In this document: positions 33,445 through 44,594 of the stretch, one piece after another
How the letters are laid out: the number at the start of each line of letters is the position of its first letter
Position numbering within the stretch: position 1 is the first letter of the stretch
DNA from: Heterobasidion occidentale
Lineage: Eukaryota > Basidiomycota > Agaricomycetes > Russulales > Bondarzewiaceae
Length of the DNA stretch: 64,000 nucleotides
Assembly: GCA_039111635.1 (NCBI GenBank)
Contig: JBCAQO010000017.1
Coordinates: forward strand, 84,103 to 148,102
Direction of reading: 5' to 3'
Made by a program: the position numbers and the translations under genes
The notes under the pieces: generated by a model
What the model was told of the DNA's origin: nothing
What the model saw: only the letters and a program-made list of their open reading frames with translations
Databases searched by the model: none

Positions 33445-34440
33445 ACTCCTGCCCAACCCCTAACCCTTCTTATTAAGCTGCTTCAGTCCGCACAACAGAC
33501 TTCCAAACATGTTTGGTTCTCATTAGCCTTTTGATTTAGCAAGATTTCGCTTCAGTGTGCACAGTGGCCTTTCGGACGTGTTTGGTGAGCTCTGACACCT
33601 CCTATTACCTCCTATTACACTTGGACTAACATATTTCCATGTGGTAAGCATAACAGACTTCTGTTCGCACTTCACTTAGCAAGATCTTTACTCTGGTACT
33701 CACGCTAAACTTCTACCCAACCCCTGGCCCTTCTCATTAGGCCGCTTCAGTCCACACAACAGACTTCCAAACATGTTTGGTTCTTGTTCATCCTTTGATT
33801 CAGCAAGATTTTGCTTTGATGTGCACAGCGGCCTTCCGGATGTGTTTGGTGAGCTCTGACACCTCCTATTAGACATAGACTAACATATTTCCGTTCGGTG
33901 ATCATAGCAGACTTCTGTTTGCACTTGACTTGACAAGATCTTTGCTCTGGCACTTACGCTAAACTTCTACCCAACCCCTGACCCTTCTCATTAGGCCGCT
34001 TCGGTCCACACAACAGACTTCCAAACACATTTGGTACTCATTCGCACTTGGATCCAGCAAGATTTTGCTTTGGTGTGTACAGCGGCCTTCCAGACATGTT
34101 TGGTGAGCTCTGACACCTCCTATTACACTTAGACTAATATATTTACATGTGGAAGCATAACAGACTTCCATTTGCACTTGACTTGACAAGGTCTTCGCTC
34201 TAGCACTCATGCTAAACTTCTACCTGACCCCTGACCCTTCTCATTAGGCCACCTTGGTCTGCACAACAGACTTCCAAACACATTTGGTACTCATTTGCAC
34301 TTGGATTCAGCAAAATTTCGCTTTGGTGTGTACAGCGGCCTTCCAGACATGTTTGGTGAGCTCTGACACCTCCTATTACACTTGGATTAATATATTTCCG
34401 TTTGGTGAGCATAGCAGACTTCCGATCACGCTTCACTGAA
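33445..34440. repeat. Satellite array, four units of about 250 bp
   Basis: Units start near 33450, 33713, 33960 and 34213, each with CCCAACCCCTGACCCTTCTC or a variant, then CACAACAGACTTCCAAACA, TTTGGTGAGCTCTGACACC and ATATTTCC. Spacings are about 263, 247 and 253 bp. Minus-strand frames of up to 84 codons are byproducts of the repeat; each ends in a stop at the unit junction. Confidence 0.8.
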
Positions 34441-34833
34441 GAGGGTTTTGGCTTTGGTACGTCTAACAGCGGCTCAAGTTAAACCTTCTCGATAAGGCGC
34501 TTTGGCATAAACTGTGGCTTCTTGAATGAAGTATGCACAATCTGTATGCTCATTGTGCCCATTGATTTACGTGTTGAAGATTCTGTTTGACTCTCAGGTG
34601 AGACAACTTCCCTCTACCCATGAGAATTCCGGTCACTACCAGCTTTGTGCATTTTGTCATTCCATGTATGTCGTACTGAAGCTCATGTGAGGTCGAGGTT
34701 TCGACCAACATGGCTGTATTGAACAGATTCTGCACAGATATTTGCGCTATCCTGGAGACTCCAACAGCGAGGTGTATATAAGTATCATGCCTACCTCTTC
34801 GCTGGTCTGCACTTGTCTACAAGCCTAGCTAAC

Positions 34834-36510
34834 ATGGCTATATCTACTAAGATCTTTCGAGCCCATTGTGGTTCTGTCCTGCCTCTTCACTTTGATGCTC
34901 CTATCTTCATCAACGATCCTGTCTTTGGCCCCCTTTGGTCTCACCATATTGGCTTGGTCCAAGGATTTGTCAGTAAGTCATCACTCTGAGTTCATTGCCA
35001 ATATAACACTTTGATTATGGACTATTATGGGACTCCACTCCTGCAATATGTAGCCCATGGGTGGTCTCATCTTCTTTACTGCCTGTTCTGACTAATAACC
35101 ATGGGACAAACACCTCTCCACCCGTCGATATAATATTTTATAGCATTGCTGATGGTGCGAACAACACAACTAGCCCTCCCACCAACATCGATGCTTTCGC
35201 TTTTGCGGCATTGGCCGCTGAACCTTCTTTAGTGGCTTTGTTTGTGATCACGTCGGACGGCAGCTCCCAAGCTGCTAGCCTCACCTCGGACACCACATAG
35301 CTGCTTGACAATTATCTTGTTGGCACCATTCCCATTCCTTCCAACCTATCAGCTCAGTCCAATAAGGGCATCACAATCTTTGGGATCCTGTTCAAAACCT
35401 CTCCCACCATGTATTGTGTTCTATCAATTGCAAGGATCAAGACTGCAGTCTGGTATTGGGACCAACTCGAAACTTCCAAATATAGCAACCCCTGGACTTT
35501 TAAGGTCAAGCTCCTTTGGGATCAAGCCCTCATACATCTGGGTTAAGCCCGCACCGCCTATGGGCTGTCTAATGCACTGTTGAATATTGACAGTGCTATG
35601 GGTAAGGTTTGATTTGCTATAAAATTTTCTATCACTCACTGATGTCGCAATAGTTGAAGGAGAATGGTGCAGCTTCTGGATGTCAGGTTCATATTGCTTG
35701 TGAGTAATAGGAAAGTCACGAGACAAGCATTCTGAATTCTTTGTATATTGTCTGTACTGGCCCGCTTTACTTATCCAAGGCCCGTGAAGAGGCCTGCAAG
35801 ATTTTGGAGCTTTGCAACCCCACCAGCAATTCTGGAAATCCTGAGTTATATGGGCTCTTCAATGATACAGATCGGGCACACCCATGGGGCCAATTCCGAC
35901 CTATTGTTGACTCACACAACCAACTGCAAGAGCCCACAGGCGCTGACATCATGTTTTGTTTGAACAGGTTGAGAGAGAACTATTGTTTCTTAAATCCCAT
36001 TGATGTCACAGAGGGGCTGGTAAGCTGATCGGAATGTATACATATTCTTATGCTGATACCTTACTCTAGGTTCTAATCAGGCACTGTCTCTATCACTCCC
36101 CCTTGTTATGCAAGTGGCTTTTGCCACTTTTTACAGAGGGGGCATAACGTGGGTGAACCTATCTTTCGCAAAGATGGTCCAGTATCACAACATCGTGACT
36201 TCCCTGTTCATTGACTACATTCTGAGGTTGGCCATCTTGGTTGCTGCAACGGCAGTAAGTAATTAAAGAAAACATTATAGAAATGACATTCTCTAACATT
36301 TGTTCAGATCAAGGTTGTTTTTGATATCAGATCTGGCTCACGCGCCACATATGCGCCTCTCCAAATGAATTGAATGTATTACAGGGCTTTTGATGAGAGA
36401 CTGGAGACAGAGTTAAGGAATAATATAGCATGCGCTTACATTGCTAATCCCTCCGTTATCATGGATCTCTATTGAGAAGCACAGATTGGGGCTCAAACGT
36501 GAGTGAACCA
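34834..36510 (+). pseudogene. Broken multi-exon gene, unknown family
   Basis: Exon 1 starts MAISTKIFRAHCGSVLP and ends at a GTAAGT donor (34973). Later pieces are 35051-35300, 35314-35603 (with one in-frame TAA), 35735-36028, 36120-36253 (donor GTAAGT at 36254) and about 36308-36500 with two in-frame stops. Pieces such as VWYWDQLETSKYSNPW and ELYGLFNDTDRAHPWGQF look like real protein. I do not recognise the family. Confidence 0.5.
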
Positions 36511-37253
36511 TGCTGATATAAGTGATGTGCAACTCATTGTGATGCACTATCAGGTACATGAATGGTCTCTTGCCTTTGTGATGGTGGCCTCAATTGTGAT
36601 AAAGGGTATTGCTTGTTTTTTCATAAATGTACCACCACCTGTTGTCTGAGAATTTGTTCATTGAGTCTTCTTTTAAGGGTTAGGATTGTTAACTCGGACT
36701 GTAAATAAATTGTTATGTTCATTGTTCATCTGCTGCCTGACTTATACCACACGGTACATCAGTGTAGAATGTACTGATAAGTTATGTCGACAAACACAAC
36801 CTTATCGTGAGGACCTCACAATGAAGGTGTTTGAGATCTAAAACCCTCGGCTAGAAAGGAGTGAGAATCATTGACCAGAAGCAGGGAAAGATCTACATTG
36901 TTGGCCAATATACATATCTCGCCAGTGAGCATGGTTTTCATATCTTGCTGTCTACACTATACTGAATCCACTCATTCTCATACGTTGGTTCCCAACTACC
37001 CTCTTGAGCTCATGAAAGATCAACACAGTGATTTGATGAGAATTCAGTTGCAATGCAATACTGCCAACTTTTAGTATAACACATTGCAATAAGTGTCAGA
37101 ACAAACATTGGCCCCCAACATTGAGCTATCCTTGAGCAGGGGCACCAGTGGCCTATCTAGTAACAGCCATAGTGTCACCACACAATGTCTGATAGCCTGC
37201 TCCCAGACCTGCTCCGAATAAACTTTGATGCTAGCCGGCCACTGTCGGCCTGG
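36511..37253. other. Sequence upstream of the Plavaka gene, nothing recognised
   Basis: No coding signal. The left terminal repeat of the Plavaka transposon may lie here but I could not identify it. Confidence 0.4.
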
Positions 37254-37260
37254 TATATAA
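37254..37260 (+). promoter_or_regulatory. TATA box of the Plavaka gene, cut off by gamma
   Basis: TATATAA sits 34 bases before the gamma insertion. Without gamma it would lie about 41 bases before the transposase ATG at 48405. Confidence 0.5.
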
Positions 37261-37481
37261 TGCAATTGTGTGTCCTGTTGCCCACACAGGACGCTGATAC
37301 GCTAGAGGTGGCTCTAAGTGCCGAGCACAACACCAAAACAACCTCTAATGCAGGGGTGCTGGAGCTAGTATCTGATACACAAGGAATCGTTAGTGAGGAC
37401 TTTAGAAATAGATGGCGCACTTGAGAAGCAGCGAGGAGGGTGAGATTATAGCGCCCGAATGGTTTCGGGACTGCACCGAAC

Positions 37482-37503
37482 ACCGACCGAACGTTCGGTC
37501 GGT
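37482..37503. promoter_or_regulatory. 22-bp palindrome in the gamma LTR
   Basis: ACCGACCGAAC joined to its exact reverse complement. The centre is CCG-AACGTT-CGG. It is repeated in the other LTR at 47514-47535. Confidence 0.7.
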
Positions 37504-37928
37504 CGTGTCGGTGATTCGGTCGGTAACGAGGAGGTAGTGTCGCGACCGACAACTACGTGCTTCAAGAGCCACACGGGACTCTGACAATATACGAGGGAGG
37601 ACGAGGGGTACGAGCAAAGAGACGAGTACGAACGCGAACAAGGCCGAACGACGAAGATGACAAGTTTTCGGGAGTCAATGAAGACGATTTCAATGGTTGA
37701 GACGAGTGCGAATGAGCTCTGAACTGTGGGGTGCGAAAGCTGGTTTATTCCAGAGTTGTATGTAGGTTTTTATAGTAAACAGAGCCCCTAAGTAAAATAT
37801 TAAACAAGAAATGAGAGTAGATGTCGAATGGGCGCCAAGCCTTAGCGATCAGAGAAGATAAGAAGGTAGGTGAGATGTCCATATGGGTTCCGAAGGTGAC
37901 AAGGTAAAAGTTAATCAGCGATGGCGAA

Positions 37929-37946
37929 ATCCCGAACGTTCGGGAT
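37929..37946. promoter_or_regulatory. 18-bp palindrome in the gamma LTR
   Basis: ATCCCGAACGTTCGGGAT is its own reverse complement and shares the CCGAACGTTCGG core with the site at 37482. The second LTR has it at 47961-47978. Confidence 0.7.
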
Positions 37947-38362
37947 CCGTCGCCCGAGCGTAGGTAGACGGAACCGGCGTTGGAGAACCAATGAAAATAA
38001 AGAAGAGGTATCGTACGACCAGGGTAGCCAAGTAATGGTGTTTGACCGACCATGTGGAAGTCGGGAAGATAAGCGATAAGGACCGACCGACTCACGGAGG
38101 ACATCGGCCGATACGGACTACTGGCTCTGATCTCGTAGACACTTATCGTAACGCTCCTATGTGGTCATGGTAAGTACGTGACGTGTGGGCGAACTGACCC
38201 AAGTGCTGCCGAACGTCCTTCGGTGGCTTGTCGTCGGTCGGGTAGGGACCGACCGTGTTCGGTAAAAGTCGGCGTCTTCGGTACTTGTCTAGCGCTGTTC
38301 GGTATCTCCCCAAAGCTTCCCGAATACCTCCCTCGGACCCTAGCGCGGGTGCATGCTCATCA

Positions 38363-38399
38363 TCTCCTCCCTACTGAAATCCTGACTGTCCTCAGTCAG
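38363..38399 (-). promoter_or_regulatory. Hairpin and polypurine tract before the 3' LTR of gamma
   Basis: In element sense CTGACTG-AGGA-CAGTCAG is followed by AGTAGGGAGGAGA, ending at the LTR. The near-identical internal copy is at 40911-40946. Confidence 0.85.
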
Positions 38400-38424
38400 T
38401 GGTCGGCAGCTATGAGTCGGAGCG

Positions 38425-38640
38425 GAAAAAAGTGGTGTGGAAAAAGTGGTGGCGTGGATGTGGAAAGAGTTGGTAACAAGCGATACCGTGGAAAGAATAG
38501 CAGTGGCGTGGAAAATGGAGCGGTGTGGCAAGTTTCGTGGGAAAAAGATCGGCTATGAGCGGTGGCGTGGAAAGGAGTGGGTGCGTGGGAGAGATGTGGC
38601 ACAGGTGAATAATCGGCAAGGAGATGTCGTAGAAAGGACC
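38425..38640. repeat. Cluster of GTGGCGTGGAAA-like repeats
   Basis: About eight degenerate copies of GTG(G)CGTGGAAA occur in 200 bp upstream of the antisense gene. Alpha has the reverse complement cluster at 7095-7530. Confidence 0.55.
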
Positions 38641-38827
38641 GGGTCGGCGCGCAAGAGAGACCGGGGCTGAGTCGGCAAAGTCCTATGGCGTGGCAACTGA
38701 TTAGGTGAGGGAGTGGCTGAAGCCTAGAGTGCCCCAACTGATGATCGTTGATTCTCCAGCGACTAAGTCCCTCATCGCCATTCTCCTGCCGCTTCGTCTC
38801 CTTGTCCGATCCTCTCTGCCTTCCAAC

Positions 38828-40498
38828 ATGTCCTCCATCCTTTCTGTCCTCAAGACCAAGCTCGGGGAGTACATGCTCGCCCTTCCCGATGGCGCCGCCG
38901 AGTACGAAGATTACGAGGCCTGGGCGCAGGGGTTCGCCAAACGAGTGGTAAGTCGGTCCGTCCCTTTGCCTTCTGCTGGCTGCTGACGTCCTTGCAGGCT
39001 GTTTTCGATCGTTCGGCGCGTGGGCAGGACGTGCCCGAGCTCGCGGCCTGGGTCGCCGAGGCTGAGAGTGGCCTCGATCATGTTGCCACCGACGACTGGC
39101 TTGCCTGGGGTTCGCGCATCTTGCTGCAGCGCACGGCGCGCTTTGCAGCGCAGAAACAGCAACAAGTGGCCGAAGAACAGGCCCTGGCAGAGGAGGCTGC
39201 GCGGGTCGCTGTCGCCGAACGTGAGGCTGAGGAAGCCGAGGCGATGCGGGCTGCCGCTACCCGTCGGTTGGCCGAAGAAGATCGTCAGCGGCGTCGGGAG
39301 GCCTTGGTGGAGGCCATGTTCAACGGGTCGCTCGATCCGGAACAGGGTGATCGTCAGCTGTCTGAGCTGGAGGCAGAGTCCGTTCTTCCCCTTCCTCTCT
39401 TTCTTCGCTCTCCTTCCCCTTCCGCGCCGCCGTCCTCATCCCATCCCGACCCGTCCGCCGACTTGTCCCAGCCCAACCCGTCCGCCGCTGATTCTGCGCT
39501 CGCGTCTGCAACCGATGCTCTGGATCGAATGAGCGTGGGTTTGGTCGCCGCCGCTGCCCCGACCGACGTGAAGGGCAAACAGTCGGCTGCGGCTGTTGTC
39601 GTCGAGTTCGCTCACCAACCGACGCCACCTCTTGGGCGCGTCGTCCTTCCTCTCGGCCCTGGAACGGGCCGAATGTCGACTGCTAGGTCCCCTGTGGAGC
39701 GGAATGGTGCCGGGAAGCTGCTTGAAGACCCTCCCGAATTATTACCGGGTGATGTCTTGGTGAGTTCCCTCCCTCTTGCCGCCGCTTCCTATTGCTGACC
39801 CTCCTTCTAGGCCGACTACGCTTGTCATCGCTGTGCGACCGCCTTTCTGACCAAGGCGTTCCGATGCTACCAGCGACCTGGGCTGGTATCGTGCACGAAG
39901 TGTGCCAGGGAGTCGAAGGGGTGTAGCTTTCAGCCTGGGTGGACGCCGATGGATAAGGGGAAGGGGAAGGGGAAATCGAAGGAAAAGGGGAAGTCGGCAC
40001 CGAAGGCGGAGGAGAGGGAACGCCCCTTGAAGCGTCGTAAGGTAGAGGTGGTTGTCCCTGTACGGTCAGTCGGGGATAGCATCGCTCAAACGAAAGGTAA
40101 GTCGTCTTTTGGTTGAATTGGAGATGGGAGCTCATCGTTCGGTATCGTTCGGCGCAGCCACTCGCACCAGAAAGCCGGTCCAGCGGCTTCCTACCACTGC
40201 TAGGGCCGTCCCCGCTCCTACCCGCCCTTCACGTGCTCGTTCAGCTGCCTTCCCCACTCCCACCGACTCTTCTCGCCTCTCGCCCATCGTCGCCCAAGGC
40301 ATCACGTCTGAGCTTCGGTACCGTATCGCGGTGGCTGAGGGTACGCGTGCTTCGTTGGCGCGCTCGGTCGTGATGTGGCAGGCTGAGCTCGAGTCGCTTG
40401 AGGTGCGGGCAGGTCCGTCCCCGTCCTCCGACGTTGTCTTGGTCGAGGACTCGTCGGAGGTGGACGATTCGGGAATGTCTGTGTCGGACGATGAGTAG
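38828..40498 (+). CDS. Spliced antisense accessory gene of G1 with a Zn2Cys6-like cluster
   Basis: The gene runs opposite to gag-pol. Predicted exons are 38828-38947, 38998-39759, 39811-40096 and 40158-40498. The introns of 50, 51 and 61 bp all have GT-AG ends and good donors (GTAAGT, GTGAGT, GTAAGT). Together they give about 502 residues. Exon 2 has DDWLAWGSR, a long alanine/glutamate-rich coiled-coil-like helix and a proline/serine-rich part. Exon 3 opens with six cysteines spaced x2, x10, x8, x2, x6, close to a fungal Zn2Cys6 cluster but with the second gap longer than usual, followed by a lysine-rich, nuclear-signal-like stretch. Exon 4 ends acidic (VEDSSEVDDSG). The frame is uninterrupted, unlike pol. 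The start was chosen as the in-frame ATG matching alpha; an upstream frame from 38705 could extend it. Confidence 0.75.
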
Positions 40499-40910
40499 GA
40501 CGGCTTCAAGGGTTCTGTAGTATAGTAAAATGTATCATAAAAGAAGGGACTGTCCTGAGTTAAATGAGACGTTCGGTGAAGACTAGAGGCATTTTCGGGA
40601 AATCGGTCGGCGAAATGGCTGTGTGAATGTACTTGTAAGCGAAGCGTTCGGCAGAAATGAAGAAAATAAATTGGAATATTAGGGGAAGCCTCAGTATGTC
40701 ATCACAGGCATAAAACCCTATGGTTTTGCGCAAATCGGAAGAAGTCTTCAATGCGGCTTGGTACTTGCAGGAGTGATGGGGAAAATGAGTGCCGACTATT
40801 CGGTCGGCGTTGGTCGGCGGCAAAAGTACTAAGAGATGCGGAAATGATTGGGTGTCAGTCCATGTCTGTAACGAATAAACGAAAATAAGGAATGGGTATA
40901 TCCGTGAATC
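40499..40910. other. Non-coding stretch between the antisense gene and the pol end
   Basis: No coding signal on either strand. It probably contains the 3' ends of the antisense transcript. Confidence 0.45.
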
Positions 40911-40946
40911 CTCCTCCCTACTGAAATCGTGACTGTCCCCAGTCAC
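40911..40946 (-). promoter_or_regulatory. Internal copy of hairpin plus polypurine tract (gamma)
   Basis: In element sense GTGACTG-GGGA-CAGTCAC precedes AGTAGGGAGGAG. It matches 33 of 36 bases of the copy at 38364-38399; one pair of differences restores the stem. Confidence 0.8.
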
Positions 40947-42416
40947 CGACCGAAGAGAGCGAAGGGTGGGAGGGTGGGTCTAGTCGGAGGTCACCGAAGC
41001 CGCATCGTCGTCTTCTGCTGATCGGACTGGAGCTGGTGTCGGTATCTTCTTCGGCACTATCGTCTTCGGCGTTGTCGTCGCTCGATCGGGAATCTTCCAT
41101 GGCCCGAAGACGTTCCTGCGAGATGTCGAGGAGGGCTTCAAGGTCGGTGAGCTTCAGAGACCTGCGAGCAAAATAAGGAATAATGCGGAATGCTGCAACT
41201 GGCCGATCAAAGACCGATCCGTCGAGTTCGGCCAGAATATACGCTCCTCCCCAATTCCTAGAAATCACCAGCAATGGTCCCAAGTACCGTGGTCGCATCT
41301 TCCGATTGAGCGCCTTTTCTATGGCTGTGTTGCGCATCAGGACAAGCGAGCCTCGGTGGAAATTGAAGTCGCGAAGGGTGGCCGAATGCTGTTGTTCGAA
41401 TCGGATGGCGGCCTGGACACGGGCGCCGACTACTGAGCTGCGAAGGTGGGCGAGGTCCGATCGGCGTTTCTGCAAGGCTATGGCCCGTCGGGCGATGAGG
41501 TCGGTGGTGCTGAGGGTTGTGGTCGGTGGTGGCAGGAGGTAGGTGGCTTCGGCGATGTCCAGGGGAGAAGGGGATGGGTTCCGGTCGCTGCGAAGTATGG
41601 CGAGCAACCCATTCGGCGCCGAACAGTAATGCGATCAGCCCAGAATACGAAATGAGCTGCACGATTCCACTTGGCCTGATCTCCATCAACGGCTTTGAAC
41701 AGAGCCTGCCGAACGTCGAAGTGAGGTCGTTCGGCGATGCCGTTGGCGCGAGAATTGTAGCCCGAAATACGGATGTGCCGAACGTGGTACTTTTTCGCTA
41801 ACTGGTCGAGCGCCTTGACGAATGCTGGTCCGTTGTCGGAGACGATCTCTACCAATGTTCCCCATCGGCACAGGATATCCTCGAAGATCCAGTCGGCGAG
41901 GGCTGAGCTTGTTTCGCGTCGCAGCATCCGGAATTCGGGGTAGTGCGATACCGAACAGCGACCTTGAACGAGATACTTGAAACCACCAGCGGTCGGCATG
42001 TGCATGGTGTCCATATACATCTTCGCGAAGAGTGGTGCAGGCGTGGCGACGGTTGGGGGAATGAGGACGTTGCGAGTCTGGCGAATCTGGCAAAGGTGAC
42101 ATGTCCGAACAAACCAGGAAATATCTTGCCTCATGTGCGGCCACCAGAAGCGTTCGGCGACCAAGGCGGTCGTGGCGTAGAATCCCTTGTGAGCAACGTC
42201 GTCGTGGGCGGCAGTGAGAATTGTGATCCGACTAGAGGGGGCTGCAACGATCTTGTGTCGACCGTGCGAGTCTTTTCTCCATAGCTTGTCGGCTGCGATA
42301 AAGAACTCAGTGCAATATCGTAGGAAGGTGGCATATTCGGAGTCGGAGAGAGAAGGGGGCCGAACCAATGTTCGGTGCCAGTCGCGGACCAACCATAGGC
42401 GTTCCTCGGCTTCCAA
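40918..42416 (-). pseudogene. pol: Integrase of G1-gamma (one frameshift)
   Basis: The 312-codon piece 42416-41478 has the HHCC domain (HDDVAHKGFYATTALVAERF, CHLCQ) and the complete catalytic triad: D in MYMDTMHMP, D in IVSDNGPAF and E in GIAERPHF. Near 41570 the frame shifts into the piece 41607-40918, which holds the C-terminal part (AIEKALNRKMRPRYLGPLLV) and an acidic tail. One indel separates it from an intact domain. Confidence 0.9.
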
Positions 42417-42496
42417 AGCTTTCTGCGATCTTGGGATATCCGAATAGTCGATGGTCGGGCCTTCGTAGTCGGAGTCGGCCTCGGTCGGGAGGTCGC

Positions 42497-44593
42497 CTAT
42501 GAGTGAGGAGGTAAAGATGCGGTTGTCGAGGTTGAGTTGGAGGTGGGGAACGTGTTGTTGATCTGATGGAGGAAGCCGTAGAGATTGTCGATCCAGTCGT
42601 CAAAGTTGTCTTCGGGTTCGGGTCGGTCGGCGGGTTGTGGTGGTCGTCGGGAGAGACCATCGGGGCCGTGAGAGGTGCCGGGGACGTGGACAAGTGTGAA
42701 ATGGAAGGTGAGGATGGAGACGATCCACCGATTGATGCTAGCGCTGGGTTCGAGATCCGGGTTAGTGAGCATGCCCTTGATGTAGCGTGCGTCTACTTCG
42801 ACTATCAGGTTCCGAACGCCGATGAGATACATTTTGAGTGATCGGAGGGCGCGGAAGAGGCCGTAGAGTTCGAGTTTGGGCTAGGAGAATCGCAATTCGC
42901 GGTCGTTAAGGGTGATGGAGCCGAATCGGGCATAGTACCGAACCTGCGGATTGTCGAGTGCGCATTGACAGAGGTGGAAGCCGATCGCGATTTGTGAGGT
43001 ATCGACGGCGAGGATGACGTTGGCTGCCGACCCATAGTCGATCGGCCGAAGGGCTGGCGATTCGAGAAGCGCTGACCGGAGGTCGTCCTGGGCCGCTATC
43101 TGGTCTGGGCCGAACACGAATGGAAAATCTTTGCGCGTTAACATAGTCAGTGCATGCGCCCTATGTGCAAAATTCCGAATGAAGATCCGAACGACACCGA
43201 TCGTCCCCAAAATGCCCGAACAGAGAGATCCCTGCATGGTCCCCACTTCATAATTGATTCCACCCTAGACTCATCGGGCAACCTTCCTTCGTACGTGCAG
43301 CGATGGCCGACAACGGTGATTTCGGCTGCGCATAGTGTCGCCTTGTGTCCCGAAAAGGTCCTCCGCTATACTTCATCCGCTGAACCACCCGATTGAGGCC
43401 TTGAAAGTGTTCCCACACAAACTGTCGTATGCCGGGGTTGTCGGGATGCGTTTCGAAGCCGCCGTTCGGAAGTTCGTATTGAGTCGGTGGGCCCCGAATC
43501 GGGACATCGTCGATGAAAGGAATGGTGGTGTCTGGGATCTCTGGCTGGAGGATGTGGGTGACGTCGTCGTGGAAGATCGGGACCGAATTTGTCCATCCCA
43601 TGGGCAGGGTGACGAGTCGGTGGGCGCCGAATGGGGTCTGGAATGTGGTGAAGTCGCGAGATGATTCGGCTAGCCCTCGTTCGTCATAGCCGACATAGAG
43701 ATCCAGAATGCCGCCGCAAGCGCGAGCTGCAAACTGTTCAGCGATCTGATCGGTATATGGGGGCACACCTGAATGCTGGATGGTGACGGCGTTCAGGGGT
43801 TCGAGGCTGTGAACGATTCGGAGTTTGGTGCCAGTGGAGGTGCTATTCGTCTTCTTGACGACCGTAAACCAGCGCGATCGGTAGGAAGAATTCGACGGCT
43901 CATAGACTCCAGCGGCGATCTTGGTTTTGATAAGTCGGCACACTTCGTCGTAGATGCCTGGTGGAATCGGGATGTTGCGCTGAACCCAGGGCTTGTGTTC
44001 GACTACCGGCATATTGAGGGGAAGAATTCCTCGCAAACGTCCGCGTTCCGAATCGTCCCAAGCAAATCCCATTTCTTGTAGACACATGAAATGGTGCATG
44101 AGCTCCCGTTCGGCCGGCCAAAGGAAGTCGTCCGAGTGGACTTTGTCGATGAGGTCGCGTCGTTCGGCTGTATATCTACCGGTCGGCGTGAAGGGTGGGG
44201 GTTCGGTGTCAGCGTCGGAAGGGTAGTGAGAGGGTCACCGAGGATGTTCCGAACGATTCGGAACTTTTCGGGGAGGTCGGCCAAGACTGGTCTTGTTTTC
44301 TGTGCGACCGGTTTGTACTTGCGCTTGGCGGCGAAGATGGCGACCGGGTCGGCGATATTGGTGGAATGGAAAGGACCGGGGACGACTAAGGAAAAAAGAC
44401 GACATATCGGAATCGAGATTGTTTTTGAGATGATTTTCGGGCCCCAAATCGGAGGCCATAATGTATTTGAGACAGAGATCGCGACGAGAGGGAAACGAGA
44501 ATGGAAATCTGAGGATGCTTCAATAAGTGGGAAATTGGGGGTATCATGATCGGTGGAAATGATCAGTGCAACTTCTCCTTGATCCTGGATCAA
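42497..44593 (-). pseudogene. pol: Reverse transcriptase and RNase H of G1-gamma (frameshifted)
   Basis: The RT starts near NMPVVEHKPWVQRN and IPPGIYDEVCRLIKTKI. The palm has LRIVHSLEPLN, GILDLYVGYDERGLAESSRD and the catalytic F-I-D-D at about 43512. RNase H pieces are 43246-42881 (ILAVDTSQIAIGF) and 42832-42497 (VEVDARYIKGML, LVHVPGTSHGPDGLSRRP). At least four frameshifts separate the pieces, near 44030, 43330, 43230 and 42880. Confidence 0.9.
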
Positions 44594-44594
44594 T

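Larger units (their letters stand above)
37295..38362 (-). repeat. 3' LTR of G1-gamma
   Basis: Plus-strand TGATACGCTAGAGG to GCATGCTCATCA. It holds two perfect palindromes with core CCGAACGTTCGG at 37482-37503 and 37929-37946. Confidence 0.95.

Noticed and set aside
33747..34436. Cysteine-containing minus-strand frames of up to 84 codons
   Set aside because: They follow the satellite unit and end at each unit junction; a repeat explains them.
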